Below are positions 33,711 to 44,400 of a stretch of DNA of 64,000 bases, one piece after another. Below the pieces are notes generated by a model. That model had not been told where the DNA came from, ran no database searches, and was given only the letters and a program-made list of their open reading frames with translations. The stretch comes from Lysobacterales bacterium (GTDB taxonomy: Bacteria > Pseudomonadota > Gammaproteobacteria > Xanthomonadales > SZUA-5). Within the stretch, counting starts at the first letter, position 1. The number at the start of each line of letters is the position of its first letter. Position numbers and translations under genes: made by a program. The DNA is taken from contig JALHMG010000016.1 of assembly GCA_022844135.1 (NCBI GenBank), positions 36,379 through 100,378 of the forward strand. Reading direction: 5' to 3'.

Positions 33711-34150
33711 TGAAATCCGAACCCGACGTGTTCTCGATCGACGATCTGAAGCGCAAGAAAAAAGAGGCCTGGGATGGCGTCCGCAACTTCCAGGCACGCA
33801 ATTATCTGCGTTCGATGGCGGTCGGCGATCAGGTGCTCTTCTACCATTCGAGCTGCGCAGTCCCCGGCATTGTTGGAACCGCCAAGGTCAGCAAGCCGGC
33901 CTTTCCCGATCCAACGCAGTTCAATCCAGACAGCGATTATTTCGACCCCACGTCCCCACCCGACAATCCGCGCTGGTCGGCCGTTGAGGTCGCTTTCGTC
34001 AGCAAGCTCAAGTCAGCGCTCACGCTCGATGAGCTGAAGACGATCGATGCGCTGTCGAACATGCCACTGGTCAAACGCGGCAATCGGCTCTCGGTGATGC
34101 CGGTCTCCGCGGCGGAGTGGGCCGCGATCGCCGCGCGGACCGCATCGTGA
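33695..34150 (+). CDS. EVE domain protein
   Basis: 151 residues forming a single EVE domain, a PUA-like fold that binds modified bases in DNA or RNA. It opens AYWLMKSEPDVFSIDDL and contains WDGVRNFQARNYLRSM and VLFYHSSCAVPGIVGTA, all family landmarks. I chose the GTG at 33695, which gives the conserved N-terminus and follows GGAG; it overlaps the cyclo-ligase gene by 16 bases. This pairing with fau/6S is common in gammaproteobacteria. Confidence 0.93.
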   Translation: MAYWLMKSEPDVFSIDDLKRKKKEAWDGVRNFQARNYLRSMAVGDQVLFYHSSCAVPGIVGTAKVSKPAFPDPTQFNPDSDYFDPTSPPDNPRWSAVEVAFVSKLKSALTLDELKTIDALSNMPLVKRGNRLSVMPVSAAEWAAIAARTAS

Positions 34151-34235
34151 CGCGGCGCAACCCGTTCGCGAGCCGGCCCGGTGCGGGACGCGGGGCGCCG
34201 TTCTTCGAGTCAACCTCTGCAGAACCTTGCCAGAT

Positions 34236-34328
34236 GAAGAATAAGTGCGGCCGCTGCCCCCTTCCCCCTACCCCCGCCGCCCGCAAATTGCCGGTCGAGT
34301 CATGCCGGATCGATAATCAGCTCAACGC
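34236..34328 (+). repeat. Dispersed ~92-bp intergenic repeat, copy 2
   Basis: Begins GAAGAATAAG, passes a C-rich tract and ends GCCGGATCGATA...AACGC. End-to-end match of copy 1 at 22974-23065; it finishes 18 bases before the YggT-family start. Confidence 0.55.
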
Positions 34329-34346
34329 GCTACGATCGACATCGAC

Positions 34347-34898
34347 ATGGGCATGACGATTTACCAACTGATCATCGGTTTCCTGTTCTGGATACCGCTG
34401 ACGATCCTCTTCCTGCGCCTCGCGCTGCCCTTGGTGCGTGCGCCGTTTTCCGATCCGGTGGTCGGCTGGGTGTATGGCGTCACCAACCCGGTGTTCCGCC
34501 CGATCGAGCGCTTCGTCCCGCGTTATCGCAATCTCAGCCTGACTGCCGTGCTGCTGTTCTGGCTGACGGCAACGCTCGAATACATGCTGCTGTTCTGGTT
34601 CACTGGGTCGCCGCTGGCCTGGATGGTGGGCGGGCTAGCTGGTGCGCTCGGCTTCGCCATTGGCGCAATGATCGTGTGCGTGGTCCTGTCGGCGCTGTTC
34701 AGCCTGTTCCAGCCGCGCGCCGGCACTTCGATCGTGTACCTGGTAGAGCGCCTGGCGCAGCCGATGCTGCGCGCGGTGCGGCGCTTCGTACCGCCAATCG
34801 GACCCATCGATCTGTCGCCCGCAATCGTGGTGCTGGGCCTGTTGATTGTTCGCTTGCTGCTCACCGGTCTGCTCTACGATCTGGCCTCACGCGTCTAA
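34347..34898 (+). CDS. YggT family membrane protein
   Basis: 183 residues with two YggT modules of two helices each. The module signature is visible in NPVFRPIERFVPRYRNLSLT and again in QPMLRAVRRFVPPIGPIDLS, both followed by a hydrophobic helix. The family is an inner-membrane protein of unclear role, often linked with osmotic tolerance or divisome placement. Its 3' end overlaps the converging EAL gene by 12 bases. A dispersed repeat abuts its start, so the ribosome site is weak. Confidence 0.88.
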   Translation: MGMTIYQLIIGFLFWIPLTILFLRLALPLVRAPFSDPVVGWVYGVTNPVFRPIERFVPRYRNLSLTAVLLFWLTATLEYMLLFWFTGSPLAWMVGGLAGALGFAIGAMIVCVVLSALFSLFQPRAGTSIVYLVERLAQPMLRAVRRFVPPIGPIDLSPAIVVLGLLIVRLLLTGLLYDLASRV

Positions 34899-36803
34899 CA
34901 ACGCCAACATCGCGGCGATGCTCTCGTCGGTGAAGCTTTCGGCTGCCGCGGGCGGCGAAAAGTAGTAGCCCTGTACATAGCGCACGCCGAGCTGCTGCAG
35001 TCGCCGCAATTGCTCGACGTTTTCGACGCCTTCGGCCACCACCTGCTGCCCCAGTTTCTGTGCCAGTGCAACCACGGCTTCGACGATGGCCTCATCGCGC
35101 GGATCGTTACCCATGCCGCGCACGAACGAGCTTTCGATTTTGATTTCGGTGATCGGAAACCGCTTCAGCCAGGTGAGCGAGGAGAAGCCGGTACCGAAGT
35201 CGTCAAGGCAGATGCTGATGCCCGACGCGCGCAGATGATCGAGCGTGCGCTGCGCGCGATCGAGGTCGCCCACCAACGCGGTTTCAGTCACTTCGATGAT
35301 GATGCGTTCGGGCGCCACGCCGGAGCGATCGATGAGGTTGATGAAATGCCGTTCAAGATCGACATTCATCAGCTCCGGCGCCGAGAGGTTGATGGCGAGC
35401 CGGGCGTCAAGGCGCGGCAGCCGTGCGCAAAGTCGCAGATAGTTCTCGATCGCCGCGTTCAATGCGATTCGCCCGATCGGCACGATCAGCCCGCTGCCGA
35501 TTGCCTCGTCGATGAAGCGCACCGGCGACAGCACCTCGCCGCCGTGACGCCAACGCAGTAGCGACTCGAAGGCGACGATACGACGCTCTTTGATATCGAT
35601 CAGCGGCTGCAACCACGACTCGAACCCGCCCTCATCGAGCGCCCCGCGCAGGGACTGCTCGATCTCGAGGCGCCGCTGTGCGCGACCGCGCTCGGAGGGA
35701 TCGAATGCGTGATGGCCCTCAATCTCGGCATCGCGCAGCGCCGACGACGCCTCATTGAGCAAGCGATCGGCATCGACACGATCGCCTGGGTTCGCCACCG
35801 AATATCCCACGTTGAGCGTGAGTCGAAATCGCTCGCCGTCGATATCGAAGGGCTCGGCCAGCGCATTGCGAATACGCAGCGCCCAACCTTCCACCGCCCG
35901 CAGCTGCGATTCTCCCGGAAGTACCAGCGCAAATTCGCTGCGCGCGGTGCGCGCCAGGATGCGATCCTGCGTCGCCAGCAAGGACAATCGTTCGGCCACG
36001 CGGCGCATCAATGCGTCGCAAAATGCCGGGCCGCGCGTCGCTTCGATCAGTCGCGCCTGCGGCGAGCTGGCAGCGACCAGCGCACAGCCCAGACCCTGGC
36101 CGAGCAACTCGCCGAGGTGATCGCGCAACATCACCAGATTCGGCAACCCGGTATCGGCATCGCGCAGCGTGCGCTTCACCAGCGCATCGCGCGCCTCGAA
36201 GTGCTCGGCGCGCTCGAACGCGAAAGCGATCTGGGTAGCGACCGCAGCGGCAAAGGTCTGATCTTCGCGCGTCCATTTCCGCGGGCCGCCGAGGTGTTCG
36301 ACGCAGAGCAAGCCGGCATGTCTGCCGAACGTGCGTATCGGCACATCGAGCATGGCTCCGATGTTGAGCGGCTTTAAGTAGTCGCGTTCGAATTCTGCGG
36401 TGCGCAAGTCGACATGCGCATCATCCGCGGCCACGACAAACTCCTGGCCGACGGCATCGAAGTAACGCGGGTGAGTTGTGCGATCCAGCCGCGAAGGACC
36501 CGCAGGTTGCTCGGGCCGGCGCTGGACGAGCGCCCGCCGCACGATGGTCTCGCGTCCATCGGCGAACAGCCACAGGCTGACGCGCTCGACGGCGATGGTT
36601 TCCAATAAGCAGTGAAGCAATCGCTGCAAAACCGCATCCAGCTCGGTGAAATCGGCGCGCAGCACATCGATGAACGCTTGCCGATAGCGGTGAATGCGGT
36701 CCATCGCCTGCCGGTGCGAGCGTAATTCGCGGCGTCTTCTGGTTTCGATCAGGACAAGCGCCGCCGCTAACAGCGCAGCGGATCCACCCATGATCCATTC
36801 CAT
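34887..36803 (-). CDS. GAF-(degenerate GGDEF)-EAL cyclic-di-GMP phosphodiesterase
   Basis: 638 residues from the ATG at 36803, which follows GGGGG; an upstream ATG at 36857 lacks a ribosome site. One N-terminal transmembrane helix, a GAF sensor domain (about 45-200), a GGDEF domain whose active loop reads RSEFALV, hence no cyclase activity, and a C-terminal EAL domain. The EAL glutamate is kept in VAFESLLRW, with INLSAPEL, EVTETAL, LDDFGTGFSSL, EIKIESSFV and AEGVEN also present, so c-di-GMP hydrolysis is likely. Input ligand unknown. Convergent with the YggT gene. Confidence 0.92.
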   Translation of the reverse strand: MEWIMGGSAALLAAALVLIETRRRRELRSHRQAMDRIHRYRQAFIDVLRADFTELDAVLQRLLHCLLETIAVERVSLWLFADGRETIVRRALVQRRPEQPAGPSRLDRTTHPRYFDAVGQEFVVAADDAHVDLRTAEFERDYLKPLNIGAMLDVPIRTFGRHAGLLCVEHLGGPRKWTREDQTFAAAVATQIAFAFERAEHFEARDALVKRTLRDADTGLPNLVMLRDHLGELLGQGLGCALVAASSPQARLIEATRGPAFCDALMRRVAERLSLLATQDRILARTARSEFALVLPGESQLRAVEGWALRIRNALAEPFDIDGERFRLTLNVGYSVANPGDRVDADRLLNEASSALRDAEIEGHHAFDPSERGRAQRRLEIEQSLRGALDEGGFESWLQPLIDIKERRIVAFESLLRWRHGGEVLSPVRFIDEAIGSGLIVPIGRIALNAAIENYLRLCARLPRLDARLAINLSAPELMNVDLERHFINLIDRSGVAPERIIIEVTETALVGDLDRAQRTLDHLRASGISICLDDFGTGFSSLTWLKRFPITEIKIESSFVRGMGNDPRDEAIVEAVVALAQKLGQQVVAEGVENVEQLRRLQQLGVRYVQGYYFSPPAAAESFTDESIAAMLALLDA

Positions 36804-36928
36804 GTGTACCCCCAAAGCACGCGCCCTTCCGCCTGCCGTCGAATCTGCGCCGTTCATTGTGAACTTTGCAAGCCGAGTTGGCTTGGATGCGGTTATTCTC
36901 GTCGCGAACCATTGCCCTGGAGTGCAAC

Positions 36929-38599
36929 ATGACGCGAATCCGTCTGGCGCTTGTCGCCGCCATCAGCCTCAGTCTGGCCGCGTGCGGCAAAGACGAAGCG
37001 CCGAGCGATGTGCTGGCCTACGTGCCCGCCGACACTCCCTATGTGATGGCCAATCAAAAGGCGATGCCCGATGAAGTGTTGCGCGCATGGTTGGGAATGT
37101 ACGGCGACAGTGTCAGCCAGATGTATGTCGACATGGCCGACTCGCCAGCCATGAAGGAGATCGAGGGCGAACTTGGACTCTGGTTGCGCGCGGCGATGCC
37201 GGAAATGGCGCAACTCATTGGCCCCGATGCCAGCGCCAAAACCGGCATCAGCTTCGCCAAACGCTATGCCATCTACGGCGTGGACTTATTGCCCGTGTAT
37301 CGCATCGAGATCGAGGACCCGGCCAAACTCGATGCCATGTTCAAGCGCATTGAGGAACGCGCCGGCAAGCCATTACCGGTCAAAGCGGTTGGCGAACTCA
37401 GTTTGAAGCATTTCGGAAACGACAAGGCGCAGGTGCTGTTCGGCGCCGTCGGGCCGCATTTTGTGGTGACGATGGCGCCAGCGAACGCCGACGCCGCTCG
37501 TCTTGAGCGCCTGCTCGGCATCACACTACCGGAAACAAGTATTGCCGACAGCGGTGCTCTGTCCGCCCTCGACAATAAGATGAGCTACGACGGACAGTTT
37601 TCCGGCTATATCGATATCGTCGATCTGGTCAAGCGCTTGTCCGGACAGAATGCCGCCGACAGCGCGCTGATCGCGGCCTTTGGCGGCGAGGCGCCCAACT
37701 TGAGCGCCACATGCCAACAAGAATTGCTGTCCATCGCCCAGACCATGCCACGAGCGGTTTTTGGTGCGCGCGAGTTCACCGCCAATCGCATGGATTTCAA
37801 TACCGTGATCGAGATGGACCCGGTCAAGGCCAAAGCGATGCTGCCGATCACCGCCCCGATCCCTGGCGGCGCCAACGACGAATCGGTACTGCTGCGCGTC
37901 GCGCTCAGCGCCAACGTACCGGAGGCGGTCAAGTATCTCGGCACGATCGCCGACGCGATCAACGCCGCGCCCTATGCGTGCGAGGATTTGAAGGGCCTCA
38001 ACGATGCCGCGCTGGAACTGAAAAGCAATCTTGCCAACCCTGGCCTGGCGATGGCTGGCTCCGTCACCGCCCTGCATTTTGGCCTGACCCAACTGGAGAT
38101 GGAAAAAGGCGCCGAGATGCCGTCGGCACTGAGCGGTTTTGTCGCCATCGGCTCGCCAACGCCGCTGTTGCTGTGGGGCCTGGCGCAGCAATCGCTGCCG
38201 CCGCTGGCCAAAGTAACGCTTGCGGCAGACGGCAATATCGTGGCCCTGCCGGATGACACGGTGCCGGCGCCGATACCGCTCCAGCTCAAAGCGCTGATGA
38301 ACGACAAAGTGCTGGCGATGGCCACCGCCGATGTCGCCGATGCCTCGCTGACCGCGCTGAGTGCGCCCGCGACGAGCGATGGCACGGTGTTTAGATACTC
38401 CGTCGGCGGCAAATTCTTTTCGGTGTTCGAAGCCATCATGCCTGAGGCGCCGCCGGAAGCCTCCGAGCAAGAGGCCAAGGCCATTGCGCAATCGAAGGCG
38501 ATGTTCAAAGCCTTTGGCGAGCGCGTTGAGATCCTGGATGTGCGCATGCAGGTCACAGAGCGCGGGATCGAGTTCAACCAGATTGGCGTGTTGAAGTAG
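36929..38599 (+). CDS. Hypothetical lipoprotein
   Basis: 556 residues with a lipoprotein signal peptide; the lipobox LAAC places the lipidated Cys near residue 20. The mature protein is acidic, Ala-rich and mixed alpha/beta, with no catalytic motif I recognise. The second residue after the Cys is Lys, not Asp, so outer-membrane sorting by Lol would be expected. It is immediately upstream of lolB, whose GTG shares one base with its stop, so the two are translated together; a role linked to outer-membrane lipoproteins is possible (inference). Confidence 0.82.
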   Translation: MTRIRLALVAAISLSLAACGKDEAPSDVLAYVPADTPYVMANQKAMPDEVLRAWLGMYGDSVSQMYVDMADSPAMKEIEGELGLWLRAAMPEMAQLIGPDASAKTGISFAKRYAIYGVDLLPVYRIEIEDPAKLDAMFKRIEERAGKPLPVKAVGELSLKHFGNDKAQVLFGAVGPHFVVTMAPANADAARLERLLGITLPETSIADSGALSALDNKMSYDGQFSGYIDIVDLVKRLSGQNAADSALIAAFGGEAPNLSATCQQELLSIAQTMPRAVFGAREFTANRMDFNTVIEMDPVKAKAMLPITAPIPGGANDESVLLRVALSANVPEAVKYLGTIADAINAAPYACEDLKGLNDAALELKSNLANPGLAMAGSVTALHFGLTQLEMEKGAEMPSALSGFVAIGSPTPLLLWGLAQQSLPPLAKVTLAADGNIVALPDDTVPAPIPLQLKALMNDKVLAMATADVADASLTALSAPATSDGTVFRYSVGGKFFSVFEAIMPEAPPEASEQEAKAIAQSKAMFKAFGERVEILDVRMQVTERGIEFNQIGVLK

Positions 38600-39207
38600 T
38601 GCTGAGAACCATTACTTGCGCGCTGCTGTGTGCGGCGCTGATGGGCGGCTGCGCGACGCGGCCGCGCGTAGCGCTGGCGCCAGCGGACGGCGAGCAGCAA
38701 TTGTCGTCGCGCGAAAGTGCGTTATTCGAACGCACGCACTTCTCGCTGAATGGACGGATCGCCGTCAGCAACGGCAACGATGGCGGCAGCGGACGTTTTT
38801 TTTGGGAGCAGCGTGGACCGGCGTTCACGCTGCGCTTCGTGGCGCCGGTTGGCGCTCAGAATTGGCGCATCGAATCGCAACCGGGCCAGGCGTTGCTGAT
38901 CGAGTCCAGCGGCGCCGTGCGCGTTGCTGCCACAGCCGATGAGTTGCTGCAACGCGAACTGGGATGGCGTGTGCCGTCGCGCTCGCTGCGTTACTGGATA
39001 TTGGGAATGCGCGCACCGGAATCCGATGCGACGCCGAGCTTCGACGAAGCGGGCAATCTGAGCAGCCTGAGCCAGGCCGGCTGGCAGATCGATTACCTTG
39101 GCTTCGACCAGACGCAACAGCCGCCGCTGCCAACCAAGCTGTTCGCCAGATCAGGCAAAAATGAAGTCCGCATCAGCATCCGTACCTGGGCCTTCGATTC
39201 GCCCTGA
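38599..39207 (+). CDS. lolB: Outer membrane lipoprotein receptor LolB
   Basis: 202 residues; outer-membrane acceptor that takes lipoproteins from LolA and inserts them. The lipobox is MGGC, and the family segments FSLNGRIAVSNG, GSGRFFWEQ, WRIESQPG, LGWRVPSRSLRYWILG and LSQAGWQIDYLGF are clear. GTG start shares a base with the upstream stop. In many relatives lolB is followed by ispE and a tRNA; here a 470-base non-coding stretch and rplU follow instead. Confidence 0.93.
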   Translation: MLRTITCALLCAALMGGCATRPRVALAPADGEQQLSSRESALFERTHFSLNGRIAVSNGNDGGSGRFFWEQRGPAFTLRFVAPVGAQNWRIESQPGQALLIESSGAVRVAATADELLQRELGWRVPSRSLRYWILGMRAPESDATPSFDEAGNLSSLSQAGWQIDYLGFDQTQQPPLPTKLFARSGKNEVRISIRTWAFDSP

Positions 39208-39677
39208 AGCCCGCTACGGGTCGCGGATGCCGGTCGCCATGACAATTTGCGAGAAATCGCAGGTCGCTGACACTGTTCTTCAGAAAGTGCATTAAGTTCA
39301 AGAAGCAACCTGCTGATGCAAATGGATCTTTCCGGCTTATCCACATTTGCTGTGGGAAAGCTTGTGGATAAGTCCGTGGATGAACTGGCGAAAGCGCCAA
39401 CTGACGCCACTCCCGCCGCCTTGGTTAGTTCCTGATCGATCCGGTTTGGTCTTTATAAATCAATGTCTTATGTGGCACCCCGGCAACACCGTCGAATCAG
39501 CCATGGATCCGCAGCAACGACGACGGTACTTGTGCACAACGCAAATGCCACGAATCCACTTGGCAAGCTGCGACGCGCAAGCGGCGACCCACGTTACACC
39601 ACCATTCATTGACCGAGCCACCGCCGCGATATATGCTTCGCGGCTCTCTTGAAATGCCCTTATGGACGAGGTTCTCG
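39208..39677. other. Non-coding region between lolB and rplU
   Basis: No gene is supported. It contains two perfect inverted DnaA-box 9-mers, a 10-bp palindrome TTGTGCACAA (39530-39539), an AT-richer patch near 39440-39475 that may hold the rplU promoter, and the rplU ribosome site GAGG. Confidence 0.5.
39337..39371. promoter_or_regulatory. Inverted pair of perfect DnaA boxes
   Basis: TTATCCACA (39337-39345) and TGTGGATAA (39363-39371) face each other 17 bases apart, both exact matches to the E. coli consensus. A weaker TGTGGGAAA lies between them and CGTGGATGA follows. Spacing and orientation suit a DnaA-binding control site; this is not next to dnaA. Confidence 0.55.
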
Positions 39678-39989
39678 ATGTACGCCGTCTTTGCGACCGG
39701 TGGTAAGCAGTACCGCGCTGCGCCCGGTGATGTGTTGAAAGTTGAAAAGCTCAATGCCGCGCAAGGCGATGCGATCGAGCTTGGCGAAGTTTTGCTGGTG
39801 GCCAATGGCGACCAGATCCGCGTTGGCGCGCCGCTCGTCGATGGCGTCAAAGTGGCCGCAACGGTGAAGAGCCATGGTCGCGCGGACAAAGTGCACATCG
39901 TGCATTTCCGCCGCCGCAAGCACCATCGCAAGCAGATGGGCCACCGTCAGCACTACACCGAAATCGAGATCACCGGCATTTCCGGCTGA
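39678..39989 (+). CDS. rplU: 50S ribosomal protein L21
   Basis: 103 residues, full length. Starts [13 protein letters not shown], contains [15 protein letters not shown], and ends with the family [20 protein letters not shown] segment that contacts 23S rRNA. The ATG at 39678 follows GAGG. First gene of rplU-rpmA, with rpmA 25 bases downstream. Confidence 0.97.
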   Translation: MYAVFATGGKQYRAAPGDVLKVEKLNAAQGDAIELGEVLLVANGDQIRVGAPLVDGVKVAATVKSHGRADKVHIVHFRRRKHHRKQMGHRQHYTEIEITGISG

Positions 39990-40014
39990 TCCTTTGCACA
40001 AGGATTGATGCGTC

Positions 40015-40272
40015 ATGGCACATAAGAAAGCTGGCGGCTCTACTCGCAACGGCCGCGACTCGAACCCGAAGTACCTCGGCGTCAAGCTCTACGGCGGCCA
40101 GGCTGTCGAAGCGGGCAACATTATCGTGCGTCAGCGCGGCACGCAGTTCCACGCCGGTCCCGGCGTTGGCATGGGCCGCGATCACACGCTTTTTGCGTTG
40201 ACCGATGGCACCGTGGCGTTTAAGGTCCGCGGTCCACAGAATCGTCGCTTCGTCAGCGTCGTCAGCGCCTGA
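40015..40272 (+). CDS. rpmA: 50S ribosomal protein L27
   Basis: 85 residues, full length: [20 protein letters not shown], then LGVKLYGGQ and [20 protein letters not shown]. The N-terminal tail reaches the peptidyl transferase centre; it begins AHKKAGGS directly, without the processed leader seen in Firmicutes. Followed by a strong terminator before obg. Confidence 0.97.
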   Translation: MAHKKAGGSTRNGRDSNPKYLGVKLYGGQAVEAGNIIVRQRGTQFHAGPGVGMGRDHTLFALTDGTVAFKVRGPQNRRFVSVVSA

Positions 40273-41391
<1,119 letters not shown>

Positions 41392-41485
41392 CGCGCCGCT
41401 GGGCGGCATGGCCGCCGCACAGAAGTGAGCTTCTTTGCGACCTCTATCCGCGATAGTAGATAACTCCTCACTGAAAGAGTAGCTC

Positions 41486-44400
41486 ATGCGCACGCTTGGC
41501 TTATGGTTAGCGTTGCTACCCAATATTGGCGCTGCCTGGGATCAAACGCCCATTGCTATCTCCGCGCCTGAGGTTGCGCCTAAGGTCGTCCATTTGGCCA
41601 GCGCGGCAAACGGTGGTTTTCATGCGGTGGTGCGCCACCGCGACAGTATTCTGAGCGTCGATCGCTATACGCCGGACGGTCGGCGCCTGACCCGCATTTT
41701 CGAACCTGTCGCCCGGTTGGCGGGCGGCGATCTTGCTGGGGCGAGACGCGTGATCGATTTCCAGGGCAGCGCGCTTACCGTAGGTACGGCATGTTCGATG
41801 GCGAAGGTCGGCGACGATGTGATCTGGCGAAGCGAGCTGCTGATGCTGTCTTCCCGCTGCTTGCCGGCGATCACACCCTCGGGCGGGGTTTGGTTGTCTC
41901 ACAGTGTGCAATTCAGTGTGCTCCTACGAGCGTCCTTCTTGACTCGCTATGACTCTATGGGACGACTCGTACTCAACCTGGAGCTCTACGACACGATTGA
42001 CGCCTCCAGCAATCCCGTCGTCGATAGTGAAGGCGCTGTGTCGCTCGGCGGCTCGGATGCGTCCGTTCGCGGACGTTCCGTTGTTATCAACGTACGCGCC
42101 GATGGCACAACTCGCTGGCGATGGCAGGCAGATGCCGCCGACGGCGGTCGGTTCAGCTGGCTGCTGCCGCGTGCGGCTGGCGGCGTATTGGCTTTTGGAT
42201 CATTGTCCGACGGTTCGCTGTCTGCCGACCCGCTCACGATCCTATCGTTGAGCGGCGCTGGAGAACCGATCGCATCGCGCGCGTTCGATGAATTTAGCGG
42301 CAACCAAATTCAAGGTGTCGTGGGCGACTCCGAATCGCGCTTCGCGCTGATCGCCAAGCGCCGAATCGGATCGTCGTCGACGGCCGTGTTAGTACCTGAC
42401 GCATCGGCGCCATTCGATCTGCCGACGGGATTCGAGTGCATTCCCAGCGATAGAGGCTGCGCGCTGCGGCTGCTGGATAACGGCGATGTCGAGTTGCCGT
42501 TGCGCAATGGCGTGCAGACCCGCCTGCTGCGCATTTCGCGAACCGGCCAGTTGCTCAGCGAACGAATCATTCCGCTTGAGCAGCAGGTCACGTTCGCGGT
42601 TCCGCAAACCAACGAGGGCTGGTGGCTCTTGTCTGGCGACAGCCTCCAGCGTGTTGCGATCGACGGCTCGACGCGCCCATTTCCGATAGAGCCTGCCGCA
42701 TTGTCGCTGCCATCTGTGGCGGAATTCCAGCGCGGCGACGTGAGGTTGCTGGTCCTGGACGATGGCGGGAAGGCCGTCTTGGCGCGTGTGAACGCGCGAG
42801 GTACGGTGCTTTGGCAGCGCGCCTTTGCCAACACGCCCTCGGTCCAATTGACCGGGAACCGTGCGCTGGCAATCGCCGATGGGGCCGCGTGCTTCGCTGG
42901 CCAGGCGCAGGTCTATTGCCTACGCCTCAGCGACGGCGCGACGGCGCTCGAAGTCCCGACAAACGCGGCGATCGGCGCGCAGTTCGGGGTATTCGCTGAT
43001 GGCACGCTTGCAGTGGTCGATCGCAATCTCGAAGGTGGTGCCGAAGTCCGCCGTTGGCGAATCGCAGACGCCCAGCCGTTGCCCCGGGTCGTCCTGCCGA
43101 TGCTGCGCGTGGAACCCGCCGGATACCTGCAGTTGCGTGATGATCGGTACGGCGGGGGCAGCATGGTAGTGATTGGTCGTAGCTCACTCGGAGCAGTTCT
43201 GGCGGCTTGGTTCGACAACGACGACACCGCTTCTCGGAACTTCACGCTGCCGCACGTGCCGCTCGATTTCATCGTTGATCGGCAGTATCTCGCACTCATC
43301 AATGAGCGCATTGGCGGCGGCACGCGGCGGCTAAATCTGCGTGCGCTGGACACGGCCCTGGACCGCGAGCAAATGGACGAGGAGCTGGATGTCGTCACCG
43401 ACGCCGATGGGCGAGTGGCGCACTTAGTCATCGGCGATGGCAATCGCTTCGTGTCGCTGGCGTCGGAGCTACTCCCACGCTCCGAGCGCATCGTGTCGGT
43501 CACGCCAGACTGGCGCACGCTGCTCTGGAGCAAGCGTGAGCGCGCTCCCGCCATTGGCTATTTGTACGACAGCCGTCGACTATTGTTGGCGCGAGACGAA
43601 GGCGCAGCTCTGGCCTTCGTGATGCTCGACAACGAAGGCAATCGCGTCGACGCCAAAACCTTGCCCTGCGAGACAGGTAGTCGGTGCTTTAGCAATCTCC
43701 ATCGACAGGGCGAGTTCGCCACCGACGTGAGCGTCGCGTTCAATCGTTACCAGGCTAACGACGGTCGCCAGTTGCGCTCGGGAACGATTCGACTTGGCGC
43801 AACGCCCGACGTGCCACTTAGTCAGCCGGGCCTGGCGGGTCCGTGGTTTCATCCGGGCATTCCCGGCCAAGGATTTATGGTCAGCTACATCCCAGAAACG
43901 AAGTTTGTCTTCGCGCCGTGGTTTGCGTACATCCGTGGTGTGCCGCGCGGAGGCCAATCGGCTTTATCGTGGTATTACTTGCGAGGCACGGTTGCCGCAG
44001 GCGCAACGCGTGCTGACTTGGAGATCGTCCGTAACGTCGGCGGCCGATTCGCAGCGCCGCCGGTTACGGCAGCGGAAGTCGTCGGCCGCGCAGAACTGCG
44101 CCTTAGCGATTGCGATCGGGCGACGCTAAGCTATGCATTCAATACGGACGTTGAGTTCGGTCTCAGCGGCAGCATGCCCTTGGTGCGCCTTGGCCCGCGA
44201 CTTCAACCCTGCTTGCGCACCGATGGCACCACACTGGCAACCGCAACGATGGTTGCCGATAGCAATGGCTTCAGCCAGCGCCAATCGGGGGCTTGGTTCG
44301 AGCCGGCCAGCTCAGGTCAAGGGCTGATGTTCGAAGTGCAACCAGCGCGTGCCGGCGATGCGGGTTTCGTTTTCGGCGCCTGGTTCACCTACGATGTTCC

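Noticed and set aside
39347..39652. Plus-strand gene of 101 residues between lolB and rplU
   Set aside because: Start lies inside the DnaA-box region, composition is not protein-like, and no ribosome site precedes it.
39208..39677. Chromosomal replication origin at the inverted DnaA boxes
   Set aside because: Only two perfect boxes, no dnaA/dnaN/gyrB or rpmH neighbourhood and no clear AT-rich 13-mers. Reported as a DnaA-binding site only.
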